Assembly: GCA_954871525.1 (NCBI GenBank)
Contig: OX940865.1
Coordinates: 17,560,606 to 17,624,605 of the forward strand
Direction of reading: 5' to 3'
Origin: Parietaria judaica
Taxonomy: Eukaryota; Streptophyta; Magnoliopsida; Rosales; Urticaceae
Length of the DNA: 64,000 bases
The notes under the pieces were generated by a model. It was not told where the DNA came from and ran no database searches. It saw nothing but the letters and a program-made list of their open reading frames with translations. Positions 1 to 11,438 of this stretch are shown piece after piece. The translations under genes were made by a program, and so were the position numbers. How positions within the stretch are numbered: position 1 is the stretch's first letter; every line of letters starts with the position of its first letter.

Positions 1-171
1 CTATAAGACATAAATAAATAATATTACTTTTGAAAGGATAATGAATAGATTTATCGAGTCAAGAAGGAATAAAGAACGAGAAAAATCTAATCAAATCATG
101 AATAAAAATTTTTGGTTGACGTGAGCGTATGCACGCAGTGCCAATAGTACATTGTACATGTAGCTCCGCCA
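1..171 (-). mobile_element. hAT (Tip100-like) element fragment at window edge
   Basis: Read on the - strand, this stretch starts with GTGGCGGAGCTACATGT and then runs in parallel with the element at 29831-30114: the same GACTCGATAAATCTAT block, the CTC/TTC-rich tract and the AAAAGTAATATTAT segment. It is therefore a second copy of that hAT-type element, in opposite orientation and cut by the window edge. Non-coding and non-autonomous. Confidence 0.55.
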
Positions 172-481
172 CGCTACTTGATTATAGCGGCAAAAATATT
201 CAAGTTGCAGTGAACTACATTTTATTTCTAATAATTAAAATATTTAAATTTAACAAATCATGTAAAAGTATTTAAATTTAACAAAATAGAACTAGAAGTA
301 TCAATTTTTTTTATATCCATCCACCTAATGGATCGCCACGTGTCAACTGTCAACACCACATAGTTCCATGTATATTCACTTTCATGTAATTTATTTAAGT
401 TACACGAATAAAATTTGTATTAATTATTTGAATCATTAGAAGAAGAAATTAAGAAGAAAAAAAATCAGAGATTTAATTAAC

Positions 482-832
482 CTGAATAGGAAGGGCATCC
501 ATGTCTGCTCTCAGGGCGATCCATGGCTGATCTCCTGTGCCCACCCAACCAACCAATCCGGTCTTGGCATACGGCCACGTGTACTTGACCCCGAGCGAGT
601 CGAGCTCCGATCTGATGAGTTGACTTGTCTCGAACTCCTCGTAGGCCAGCTCCGGGTTCTCGTGGATCCTACGACGTGTCGTTTTGAGCCAGCCTGAGAA
701 CTCGGGGGCTCTTGCCGAGTCGAGGAGCTCGCGAGTGAGTTGACTCAGGGGGGTATTGCTACTACTAACCCGTGCTTGGCGTGAGAGAGTTAATAAAAAC
801 GACAATGAAAGATACCAAAGTAGGTAGTCCAT
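482..832 (-). CDS. IAA-amino acid hydrolase ILR1-like, exon 1 only
   Basis: First exon of an M20D amidohydrolase, the family that releases free auxin from IAA-amino acid conjugates, usually in the ER lumen. The start is the ATG at 832. An open frame continues 15 nt upstream but has no ATG. The 117 residues begin with a hydrophobic segment (LLWYLSLSFLLTLS, probable signal peptide), then RRIHENPELAYEEFETS and [11 protein letters not shown], both hallmarks of the plant family. The exon ends CAG|GTTAAT at 482/481, the same phase-0 donor as in the complete paralogue at 8217-10263. No second exon is visible in the remaining 481 bp, which partly consist of a hAT fragment. Either the gene continues left of the window through a long intron, or it is a broken copy. 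It has no stop codon or frameshift. Confidence 0.75.
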
Positions 833-847
833 ACTTGATGGAAACAC

Positions 848-1056
848 AAAAAAGTAGGAATTATGTATAAAGGAAGAAGCGAGGGTATAGTAGGAATTTA
901 AATGAGAAGAAAGTAAGTTTAAGTCTTAAGAGCTATGCTTGCGGGCCCTCGAAGGACTCCTCTTTTGCGGATTCATTTGGGCAACTCGGTCGGACCGGAA
1001 CTTGCGGATCTTCGAGCATCATACAAAAGCGTCGGTAAGTATGGATTGAGGAATTC
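848..1056. other. upstream flank of amidohydrolase exon 1
   Basis: Non-coding spacer. On the - strand the 60 bp before the start codon hold TATA-like tracts (TATACC near 885, TTATACAT near 865) that could serve as the promoter of the amidohydrolase at 482-832. The 930-1056 part shades into the RNase H-like pseudogene to the right. No other gene is seen. Confidence 0.35.
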
Positions 1057-1440
1057 GTGTGTTGGTTGGCTAGCTTTAAAAAATGTACCAAAAGCTCGGA
1101 ATCATACCTGGATAATAAATCGGGTAACCAATCGGCGTGGGTTGGACCTAGAGACGGAGGGCTCAAATTCAATGTTGATGCGGCGTGGGAGGCGGGCTCG
1201 GGCCGGGCAGCGGTTGGTGGAGTGGTTTGCGACCATCGAGGCAAGGTCATGAGAGTTACCGCTCGTCTACTTGAATGCACGGATTCGGCATCGATGGCTT
1301 AATGCCAAGCCATCCTCCACGGCTTGGGCTTTGTTCAAGAGTGGGGTTGGTCGGTTTCGGCTGATTGCCCTTCAAGCGACTCAGCCCGTCAATGGAAGAC
1401 ATCTCAATTGTATCCAGGGACCGATTCTTGCGAGCACCAG
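1057..1440 (+). pseudogene. RNase H-like (RVT_3) pseudogene fragment
   Basis: Conceptual translation gives GGLKFNVDAAW (catalytic Asp strand of plant-type RNase H), then GGVVCDHRGKV and LLECTDSASMA. An in-frame TAA follows (near 1300), and the frame continues with AILHGLGF and VSADCPSSDSA, matching the later RNase H helices. This domain is typical of plant LINE-derived or LINE-related ORFs. It is truncated at both ends and broken by a stop. A homologous fragment lies on the - strand at 33790-34190; both share IQGPI(L/I)AS. The right end abuts a hAT-like terminus at about 1438. Confidence 0.6.
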
Positions 1441-3420
1441 CGGCGGAGCCAGGATTTCCGTTCAGGTGGTGTCTAAAAATTTTTTTAACGATTTTTTAAA
1501 GTAAATTAATAATTTTATCTTTCAAGCACATATATAAAAACCATCTTCGATACTAAATAAATATATTTGGTACGAAAAATGTAATATAACTTATAAATTT
1601 AAAACATTAAGTTCTTGTATCGATTTTAACGTTTATTATTAACAATATGGATAAAATTTAATAGGAAATGATAATGATAATATCAATTAAACTCAGGAAA
1701 TGAAATCCCTGAAAGTATAAATCATTTGGGCGTACCTGTGCCCTAGATGGCTTGTAAGCTCGGTCAGGAGGGATTATACTCCTTGGGTTTAATTGAAATT
1801 AATATTTCCGCTAAAAAAAAAACTGTGGAACATATAACTTTCGGATTGTCTAATCTTCCGAATATACCGACGAGTTACACTTTACACGTAAATGGTGTTT
1901 GTGTTTGGTTATAATGATCGATAACCTATTTTGCTGATAGAATTTTATGACATATATATATATATATATATATATTTGATAAATATTTTATGAAATATTG
2001 ATAACCAATTGGTATATCGACATATGATTTTATGAAAAGTAAAAAAAAAAAAAATCTTCATATCATCATATGTATATTGTAAAGGCAGTAGCTTCATTAT
2101 AAATAATCCCGTTAGGCTGTATTAAGACCCGATCCAATAGAGAACTCCACTTGGCGAACTCATGCGGCGTCAAGTTAAATAAATATAATCTTCGTAACAG
2201 ATCTCGGGCAACACTTTATGCCTCCTCTCTCTAATGCTAGTCATATTATTATTGCCGTATATCTCCGGACTCCGAGGATAAATCATAATCATAAATATAA
2301 AATATGGCATAAAAAATCAATTTATAAAAGAAAAATTGCAACAAAATATTTAGATGTATTTTTGGTTGATTGGGCAAACATTATAAATAAAATAAATCAT
2401 CACCAAGATTAATATATATATTAGAACGTAGGGCCGGTTTTGGGCATAGGCTGACTACGCCTCGGCTAATGGTCGTATATTTGCTAGAAAGAAAAACATT
2501 AATAGATAGTATAGGATCCAAAACAAATAAAACAAATTCACAAAATCTAGACTTACATGTTTGCTTTATATTGTCAAGATGGGTACACTGTAGTACAAGT
2601 CAAGGTTCTAAATGTCGTTTTTCGCGTTGCTTCGCTTCTTTCATCTTACAGACATACCGCGTGCCGACAGGCACGAAAGCGGAGCTATTCAATGGTCAGT
2701 GCATGCATGGGGTGCAGCTGAAAAAACGCACATAAGAATTCAAACCTCGGAATATTTTTTTGAAAAAATTAAAATCGGTGAAAACCAATTAAAGAGTGGT
2801 AAAAGTCACCAGCCAAATATCCAAACATGGTGGGTTATTTGACTGAGTTGAAGACTGGTAACAACTTCGAATCCTGTAACACTCAAGTATTAGTTTCTAA
2901 CTACTATATTTATCTTTTTAATTAAATTTTATCTAAATTGTTAATAATAAACGTTAAAATCGATATAAGAACTTGATCTTTTTAATTTGTAAGCTCTATC
3001 ACATTTTAGTACCAATTATATTTTTTAATACCAAAGATTGTTGTTATTTATGTGTTTGAAAATAAAAACTTTAACTATTTACTTAGTAAAAATATTTTAT
3101 TTTAGAAAAATATTTTTTTTTATATACATATTTTGTGCTATACAGTAGAGACAAAAGTTCTTAATAATTTTTCATACTGAAACTCTCAATATTATCATTA
3201 TCATTTCCTATTAAATTCATCTATATTGTTAATAATAAACGTTAGAATCAACATATTTTTAATTTATTAGTTGTATTACATTTTTAGTACAAATTATATT
3301 TTTTAGTATTGAAGATTGTTATTATTTATGTGCTTTAAATATAAAACCATTTAATATTTACTTTAAAATACCGTTAAAAATTTACATTAAGTACCATCTG
3401 AACTGAAAACTTGATCCCAC
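1438..3420. mobile_element. degraded hAT/Tip100-like repeats, partly inverted
   Basis: The left border CAGCGGCGGAGCCAGGATTT resembles Tip100-type hAT termini. The AT-rich block near 1590-1680 (containing AACGTTTATTATTAACAAT) returns inverted near 2930-3010 and again near 3190-3260. The right side (about 3390-3420) is a diverged inverted match of the left end. A (TA)n tract lies at about 1950-1974. No coding frame in it looks real. Probably two or more overlapping non-autonomous insertions. Confidence 0.45.
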
Positions 3421-5770
3421 CACACGCAACTCTCAAACGACGGGCATGCCGTGTGCCAATGAATACACAACTCTAAAAAAAGGGCGCATCGAAGACATGC
3501 CAGAGCATTTAAAACCATTGTACCCATACATACAATATTGGTGGGTCCACTCTTTATTTTTTATTTTTTAAACATATGTTTTATTGTTTTAAAGTTGGAA
3601 AATCTTAAATTTATAGTCTCTAAATATGAAAGCTAATATATCATTACTGATAATTTATTTACATGTTATTTTAATTACTGAAGTGGGAAAATAAATATTT
3701 TATGATTAAAGTTAGTGTTGATAATTAATAAATAATAAACTATTTACTAATTTATATGAGTCCCGATTTATTTTTCGCTTAGGATCCCGATAATTTAAGA
3801 CTTAAGAGCGGTCATGTTAGAATATAGCGGAATAAATGTAATATTTATCTAGACGCTCTATAGAAAGTTCCGCTCGTGAATATCATATGTGTCAAGGAAT
3901 TCTTTATTTATAAGTATATGCATATAATTGTTTCAAAAACAGAAATATATTAAATATGATCCATGATAATAGAAACATGATTATTTGAATAGGTTTTTCA
4001 TATTCAATTATGACAAAATTAGCTGCCGGCCGACTCGTCATACAATAAAGATTTAAGAGATTCGATGCTGGTAAACAATGCCAAAAAAAATACAAAAGTT
4101 GTCTTTGAGTTTCAGGGACGGAAAAAAATATTTAAGGTAAAAATACTAATTATTAGAGGCGTATTCTTAATATCTATTGTCATCGAAAAAAATACAAATT
4201 ATAATTTGATATTTTTACTGATAAAAATAAACATTATGAATATGTCGCTACATATGGTCAAAAATTCGTTTTTTTTTCATTAGAGATAAACTACAACAAT
4301 TGTTCAAATATTATGTATTTTTGCCGCTGTTAACCGAAAAGTATAAATCATAATAAAAATTTAATTGAGAAAGATGTTTTACTTAACATGTATTATAATA
4401 CCATCGTTTAACTTTATAGCCATTGTCCTAATTATATTATGAGCTGTCATAATTTCCCAACATCTATATTTGAATTCTATTGGTATATTTCCATTTCTAG
4501 ATTCCTCAAAATTCGCTTGACTAGTTGACAAAGTGGGTGTTAATAGGCAAGGAGTAACGTGAGATCTTGCGTAAAATCAAGTGGGCAAGAATATCACGTC
4601 TTAAAGGGATAAGTAAAAAATTCCACATAAATAATACACGGGATTGAACAAGATTTATAGTGAGTATGAGGCCAAACCTTCCGAAAGGCGAAAAACAAAC
4701 ATTGATGTTTTTGAAGCCTTTTGAGTAGCTTTGCGAAAGACTTAATATTCGGAAGTTATTTATTCAATATATCAAATTAAAGCTCGAGACGATAACCACA
4801 CAAAAGTTGTTCCCGTCGCAATTTTGACTTCTAAAGCAAAACATGTTGTTTCCGTTTGATTCTATGTAATATCATTTTTTTATGCAGTTTTATATTACGT
4901 CAATTTCGACTAGACTACTTAGGTTCCGTTTCGAAGTTGATTGCTTGATTAAATTGAAAATCTTATCGTTCATTCCCAATCTCGTGTTTTTTTAGTGAAC
5001 TCGAATCTTGATGCCAATTTTTTATTTTGTGTCCAAATCTTCACTTTTAGAAGAGCGTGTAATTTTACGTTCGTATTAATTGATTTTTCTCAAATCTCCA
5101 CTGCATCAATTTATGCATATATACTACCAAGTACCAAATTGTGAACTTTTGAAATATTATATTCAATTGATAACTAAGAGTGAGAATTGAAAAAATTACG
5201 AAAATCCTATATTTTTCTAACCACCTTTGTTGAGATAATGATGTAGCATCTACTCAAATTTTATATGTATTATTGTATTGTGGCCTAACTAACATAAATA
5301 TTTCAAAGTCATCGATGGATAAGCTCCATAAGGTCATCATAAATCATAATACGGCTAATAATTCCACCTTTAAATTATCTATTTTAGACAAAAAAGAATA
5401 TCAATAGCCGTTATATATTACAACAATAAGAGTAACCGAATTCGCTGGCCTTTCCTTTACGAGATATGTGTAAAATTGACCCCCATGTTCTAGAAATAGC
5501 AGAAATAGTCCTTAATCAATACGGAAGTTAGTGTAATAAACTTTCTCCCCCAAAGTTAACAATAATAAATAAATAATAAAAATAAGACCATTTAAGATTT
5601 GTTAAAATTACTCTAAATTTTGACAAAGATGTGTTGATTTCACGCTAAATTATAACTAAGGGATCATTTTCGGTAAATTTCAAAAGGGAGAGGCAAATTC
5701 ACACATAGCTCGTAATAGAGGGCTAAATGAGTCAATTAATCTAACCAGCTCAATTGGTTGTCGATCATAA
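3421..5770. other. AT-rich intergenic DNA with old repeat at 4670-4960
   Basis: About 2.3 kb without a credible gene. The 4670-4960 segment (TTGATGTTTTTGAAGCC ... ATATCAAATTAAAGCTCGA ... TTTTTTATGCAGTTTTATATT) is a diverged copy of the segment at 12990-13260, so it belongs to a dispersed, probably retroelement-derived repeat. The rest is simple AT-rich sequence; the last 50-100 bp form the promoter side of SDR-1. Confidence 0.4.
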
Positions 5771-5777
5771 TATATAA
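5771..5777 (+). promoter_or_regulatory. TATA box of SDR-1
   Basis: TATATAA lies 44-50 bp before the ATG at 5821, implying a leader of only about 20 nt. Confidence 0.45.
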
Positions 5778-5820
5778 TCAATAAGTGAAGCACAAATTTT
5801 AGAGTGTGTTGCTTTTAGCT

Positions 5821-6738
5821 ATGGCTATCAACTCTTTATTATCGGCCGTATCAAGAAGGTAAAAATGAATTAAGTCAAGAGTGCTCATAAATGGTAAATA
5901 TTAATTTTGAATTACGAGTTCTATTGACTAGAAAATTTATGACTGCAGGCTAGAGGGGAAGGTGGCTCTCATAACCGGCGGAGCTAGCGGGATCGGCGAG
6001 TGCACCGCCAGAGTCTTCGCGCACCACGGTGCGAAGGTCGTCATCGCCGACGTCCAAGACGAGCTAGGCCGCGCCGTGAGCCAATCAATCTGCCCGAACA
6101 ATGCCCTTTTTGTCCATTGCGATGTCACTGACGAGTCCCAGGTTAGTGGCGCGGTGGACGCGGCTGTGGCGACCTACGGGAAGCTCGACATCATGTTCAA
6201 CAATGCTGGCATAGGAGGCCCCAACGAGGTACGCATTGCCGACAACAAGAAAGCGGACTTCGAGCGCGTGCTCGCAGTTGATGTCACAGGCGTCTTCCTT
6301 GGCATCAAGCACGCTTCCCGCGCCATGATTCCGGCCAGAGGGGGCTCGATCCTCTCCTCTGCCAGTATCAGCTCGTACGTCGGTGGTGCCGCCTCGCATG
6401 CCTACGCCTGCTCGAAGCATGCCGTGGTGGGGCTCACCAAAAACGCCGCAGTCGAGCTTGGCCAGTTTGGGATCAGGGTGAACTGCCTATCGCCTTATGC
6501 CATGGCAACGCCACTTGCCACGAAGTTCGTCGGCCTCGACGACTCTGCACTCGAGGGGCTTATGAACTCGCTAGCGAATCTCAAGCACGTGACGCTCAAG
6601 ACCGAGGATGTTGCGAACGCAGCTTTGTTTCTGGCGAGTGAGGAGGGAAGGTATATCAGTGGTCATAACCTTCTCATAGATGGTGGTTTTAGTATTGTCA
6701 ATCCTTCCTTCAGAATGTTTCAGTACCCGGACAATTGA
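5821..6738 (+). CDS. SDR-1: SDR110C alcohol dehydrogenase, Asn-less tetrad
   Basis: NAD(H)-dependent short-chain dehydrogenase/reductase. Exon 1 is 5821-5858 (MAINSLLSAVSR plus two bases, donor GTAAAA); exon 2 is 5949-6738 after acceptor CTGCAG. The codon AG|G restores Arg13, and the protein has 275 aa. The Rossmann motif TGGASGIG is at residues 22-29, Asp47 in ADVQD favours NAD(H), NNAG is at 97-100, and the catalytic residues are Ser152, Tyr165 and Lys169 (YACSK). The residue corresponding to the tetrad Asn is Asp124 (AVDVTG; Asn in all complete paralogues). The 90-bp intron is the shortest of the array. The last ~118 bp are almost identical to SDR-3. The reaction is probably oxidation of a secondary alcohol or the reverse; the substrate is unknown. 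Borneol, xanthoxin and secoisolariciresinol dehydrogenases are characterised relatives. The start is firm because exon 1 is conserved across the array. Confidence 0.9.
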
Positions 6739-7166
6739 TTGATCATTTCTTGTTTTCAGCTTGAGATTAATTATTCAATGTTTTGGTTTAGTTATTTGGA
6801 TTGAAGTATGTCAGAAATAATCACCTAAGTGTGGTGTTCTAATAATAATATATATTTTGTGAGTCGCAGGCGGGCGCCTCGGGCACTCAAATTTTAAGGG
6901 TTTTAATTTTATTAGATTTACTATTGTAAATTTAATTAAATATAAAAAATATTTTTTAAATACTTCAATGCCTTAAAAATTTACTTAGCCTATAGTCCTT
7001 ACTAAAAATGACAAATTCAGGGTCAACCTTAAGTAGGAATGTGGAATTGTGAAAAGATCTGCATTGAATACGTACAAAGATTTTGTAGTATTTATAAAGC
7101 TATGTCACCGGCGAGAAGCACATGAAGCTCGGAATGAACATAATCATCGCAACCTATAGGAAAGCT
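6739..7166. other. 3' flank of SDR-1
   Basis: AT-rich 3' flank that probably contains the SDR-1 3' UTR. No further coding frame and no recognisable element before the hAT at 7167. Confidence 0.35.
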
Positions 7167-7768
7167 TAGGGCTGCAACCGGTCGGTTAACCTTGTTTATT
7201 TATTACTATTTGTTATCCTTAACTTAATTTCGGTTAGTCATGTTTTAATAACCTTAACATGTTTTTAAAACATGTTAACCTAATTTTCGGTTATCAAAAT
7301 CTTATTAACCTTTTTTTTAATATAGCATTTAACAAAGTTTATCTCAGCGATAATACATATCGGTCCAAAATAAATCGCAATAAAACAACCGAGTCCAAAA
7401 ATTAAGAAATATACCAATCCGAAACATAAATCTAAAAAGTACAACAATTATAAATAATAAAATATATCCAGTTCACCAACTCGAAGAGGCTTTGACTGAA
7501 AGAGAGAAAATCATACAAGAGAGAAAATCATACTTAATTAAATTTTAAAATATTTAAATAAATAAATAAATATTAAAACCGGTTATAATAACCAGTTCCA
7601 AAAATTACCAGTTTTGAAAAATAAATAACATGTAACCTTATTCTGTTTGTAACCGGATACGGTTAACCTTAACTTGTTTTCAAAAGAATTCGGTTACGTT
7701 TATTATAAACCGCATAATTTTTTGTTACGGTTTTAAAATATGGTTACCGGTTATTTTGCACACCCCTA
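7167..7768. mobile_element. hAT non-autonomous element
   Basis: The termini are TAGGGCTGCAACCGGT on the left and, as reverse complement of the right end, TAGGGGTGTGCAAAATAACC. They are flanked by the 8-bp near-duplication ggaaagct/gaaaagct (7 of 8 match), as expected for hAT transposition. The interior is AT-rich with repeated GGTTAACCTTAAC-like motifs and no transposase. Confidence 0.7.
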
Positions 7769-8216
7769 GAAAAGCTCATTGTTTTGTTCTACAGCAGCAA
7801 CGCCATAAAAAATGATTTGGATTTGCAATATATTGACGAAGCGGTCCAAGCTTGAGAAATTAATATTTGACTGAAAATTGTAGAAAAATATTTATGAGTA
7901 CAAATTGCAATAATGTAAAAAATTTAACATGACTGTATTGTTGCTTTTTGGAAAGTAGGTTACTGAAACTTATAAACTTATACAGACCTATCTTTTAAGT
8001 TATCTTGATCATGACGCCAAAAAGTTTATTCTATTTTATAATAATTTTTAATTAGTTTAAAAGTTATAATTGATCTAGGGTAAGTTTTGAACATGAATTT
8101 GGTATGACGTCTTATATGTGTGTGGTAATAACATTGAGCACGTGAACAAATATATACATATATGTGTGTGTGGAAATAACATTGAGCATGTGAACAACAA
8201 TGGGCTAAATAGAATG

Positions 8217-10263
8217 CTAGTGATTGTCCAAGAAAGAAATGGCAACCGCAGCATGAAAAGCCGCCCCGATCGGAAGAGCATCCTCGTCGATGGTCAAATA
8301 CGGGGAGTGCAAGGCTGATTTTGCTCCAAAGCTCTCATTTTTTACACCAATCATAAAAATTGCACCCGCCATTTTCTCGGTGTAGAAGCTGAAGTCCTCA
8401 GCTCCCATAGACATCGTAAGAATCTTCACGTTGGAAGCGCCAAGCAGAAAATCTCCGACCGTCTTCGCGTGTGAATACATCTTCTCGTCGTTGACTGTAG
8501 CCGGATAAGGTCTTCTCTCTTCCAGCATGAAGTCCACTTTCGCACTACAACGGTGTACCGAAACTTGCATCTCTATAATCTATTAGCAACAAGTAATAGA
8601 ATATTAGCATGTTTATTTTTAGGGTTTTGATCATTTGAGTTTTTTTTTTTTTTTTTTTTTTATATACTCTTATGGAATATTTACTCTTAAGCAATTAGGC
8701 CTATATTATTGCACGTTTAGATATACCTCTTGAATCCTTTGTTGAAGGTAGGTTAAACCTTGTGTAGTCATGCTGCGGAAAGTGCCTCCGAATCTCACTG
8801 TCTGAGGCGTTTGATCTATGTTGGTTCCTCCGGCAATGAATCCGACTGATACCACCTATTAAGCCCCGGGGAATTGAATGAAAACATAAAAGAAATGTAG
8901 TACTTATTATTTAGATTTTATTTTTAGACAAATGGACCAAGAAAACTAACCCTAGCTTCAAAAGGATCTGTTTCTCTTGAAACAATGTGTTGTAATGCGA
9001 GGATAGCCAAGGATGCTGCGAGAATCGGATTGACTGTTCCATGTTCGGCCGGATTTGCACTTATTTGAGCAGTGAACCTAGCTGCTCCAGCAAGAAATGG
9101 GCCTGATCTTGAGCCGACGGATCCGGTGGGCGAGTACGGATCTATGTGTAACCCAAAGATGGCTTTAACTTTATCAAGAGCACCTTCTTTCAACATATGG
9201 TAAGCCCCGGCACTTCCCTCTTCCGCCGGTTGGAAAACAAGCTTCACCGTGCCCTTAAGGCTTAAACAAAATTATTAGAGAATTAAAGAAAAAAAAAAAG
9301 GGACAAGAATCGTTCCATATTATCACCTTAAGTCGTTTTTGTCTACTTTGAAGTAACTTGGCTGCTCCAAGAAGCATTGTCACGTGCGCATCGTGGCCAC
9401 ACGCGTGCATTTTGCCATGGTTCTTGCTCTTATGTTCCCACTCCACAAGTTCCTTCAAATTTTAAAATGTCACGATTTTAAAATAACTTAAAATTAACAG
9501 ATACATATGAAGAAAAAAAAAAAAAAAAACTAATCGAAAACAAATGTTTCAAAAACTTTAAGAAATTAATCAGCGCAGTAAAAGTTGTATGTACGTAAAC
9601 ACTGCACTATGTAAGAAATTTGGGTACTTTTGCTGCAATATCAATTTTATAAAAGAGGCTTGTGATCCAGCCTTAATTTGTTTATGGGATATTTTTATTC
9701 TTTAATGAATTGGTTTATATTGTGCTTGTTGTAGTAATTCAAACTTAGCTCTTATCCACTAATTAACTAAGAAAAATATAAATGAATATGAAGTTTAAGC
9801 AGAAATCAAATCGAATTTCGATATATTTGCAAGTAAGTAACGAGTTTATAGTCTCGTCAAATTAGAAAAGAAGAAGAGCAGAGAGGAAGTTTAATTGATT
9901 AACCTGAATAGGAAGAGCGTCCATGTCTGCTCTTAGGCCGAACCATGGCTGATCTCCTGAGCCCACCGAAGCGACCAATCCGGTCTTGGCATACGGCCAT
10001 GTGTATTTGATCACGAGCGAGTCGAGCTCCGACCTGATGAGTTGACTCGTCTCGAACTCCTCGAAGGCTAGCTCCGGCTTCTCGTGGATCCTACGACGTG
10101 TCGTTTTGAGCCAGCTTGAAAACTCGGGGCTTCTAGCTGAGTCGAGGAGCTCCCGAGTAAGTTGACTCAGCGGGGTTCCGGTTTCCAAGTCATCAGCCCA
10201 TGCTTGGTTAGAAAGAGTTGATAAAAACGAAAATGACAGACACCAAAGCAAAATATAATGCAT
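8217..10263 (-). CDS. IAA-amino acid hydrolase ILR1-like, complete (5 exons)
   Basis: Complete M20D metallo-amidohydrolase, expected to hydrolyse IAA-amino acid (or similar, such as jasmonoyl) conjugates. Exons on the - strand: 10263-9904, 9452-9327, 9253-8951, 8855-8727 and 8579-8217; all introns are phase 0 with GT-AG ends. The protein has 426 aa, a normal length. The start is the first ATG (10263); the frame is open 24 nt further but without ATG. An N-terminal hydrophobic signal (about residues 3-20) precedes [13 protein letters not shown]. Metal ligands of the family are present: Cys138 and His140 (HACGHDAH), Glu173/174 (QPAEEG), His198 (GLHIDP) and His397 (LHSPY). The dimerisation/satellite domain lies in between. 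The C-terminus ends FLDNH, with no KDEL/HDEL retrieval signal, unlike ILR1 and IAR3. It sits antisense between SDR-1 and SDR-2. Confidence 0.88.
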
Positions 10264-11373
10264 ATTGGACTGGTAGGAAATTAACAAAAAAAAAAAAACC
10301 TAGCTAGCTTGTATACTGTAGTTGTGTATCACAATATTCCTATGTATTTTCTTTTCCTTTTTCAATCATCTACAAAAATAATTATACAATGTCGATTAAA
10401 ATATACTTCTTGGAGACAATGTGAGTCACGAAATATTAAAATAATTATACAATATTGTCGATTAATCATAGGTTTCCAAGATAATATATAAATTTAAGGA
10501 GGCACTTGTATTGCCAGCTAGTTGCCTAAGAATACTAAATTTAATAATAAATTATATTGGCAAGTCACCAATTATTGCATAAATTATCAACATTATGTTG
10601 CATTATTACGGGAATAAAAAAAAAGTAAAGTTCAAATATAAAATAGAGAAACGTTAGGTAAATCAATATTCAAACCTGTGGATGCAATTTTCGTCAACAC
10701 ATAACACTCATCAAAAGGGAAACTTGGAAAAACTAGTTATTTATTTGTCAAATATTAAGTATAACTAAGTAAAATATCATTTCTTCTATTACTAAGTAAA
10801 ACATTTTCTTATTTCACTTTTCCTTTTTTTAATCTTCCTCTGTTTCACTTATTTAATAGATTATTTTTCCAAATAATAACTAATTGAGTATTGTACCAAA
10901 AGAAGGTTATTAACTGCAAAGTTATTGTGAATGATAATTGATTGTAAATTTTGTGTTCATGTTGCTTAACTCTCGAAGGTATAAATGATTTTCATTCCCT
11001 CAATTTTTTTTTCTTGTTTCACTTCTTTAACATTTTGAATTATTTCATTTCTTTTTCAAGATACATATTTACTCATTTTATTTCTTTACCATTTTTAATT
11101 CAAAAAAGGCCTCATACACGTATTTAGCATGTCATCACCAATAATGGAAATTCAAATATTCATCATTTAGAAATAAGAATACTTAGAATTATAATATTTC
11201 TAAAAAAATTATTTCAAATTAAAAGTTAAAATTTAGAGTAATTTTTTTTCTTCAAAAAACTAAATTTTCTTAATAATTTTTTTCGGTCGGTTCCGATCGG
11301 CGAAAAATACCGGAACCGGCTTTTCAACTTTGAACGGGGTTCACCTACTGGTTGCTACAAGCTAAATGTTGCC
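10264..11373. other. intergenic spacer, amidohydrolase to SDR-2
   Basis: About 1.1 kb, AT-rich, with no credible gene. It must hold the promoter of the divergent amidohydrolase at its left end and of SDR-2 at its right end. T-rich and TTTCATTTCTTT-like tracts near 10800-11100 are low complexity. The segment near 11285-11345 (TCGGTCGGTTCCGATCGG) looks like a small repeat fragment. Confidence 0.35.
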
Positions 11374-11380
11374 TTATATT
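11374..11380 (+). promoter_or_regulatory. TATA box of SDR-2, with CT tract
   Basis: TTATATT lies 59-65 bp before the ATG. A (CT)n tract (11410-11423) lies between it and the start codon, a common feature of plant leaders. Confidence 0.4.
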
Positions 11381-11438
11381 AATGTTTATGTTATAGCCAT
11401 TATTCTCACTCTCTCTCTCTCTCTTATCTCTCATCTCA

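Noticed and set aside
10264..10287. Upstream in-frame extension of the amidohydrolase (starting TTG)
   Set aside because: No ATG. The first ATG at 10263 gives the signal peptide aligned with the other copy.
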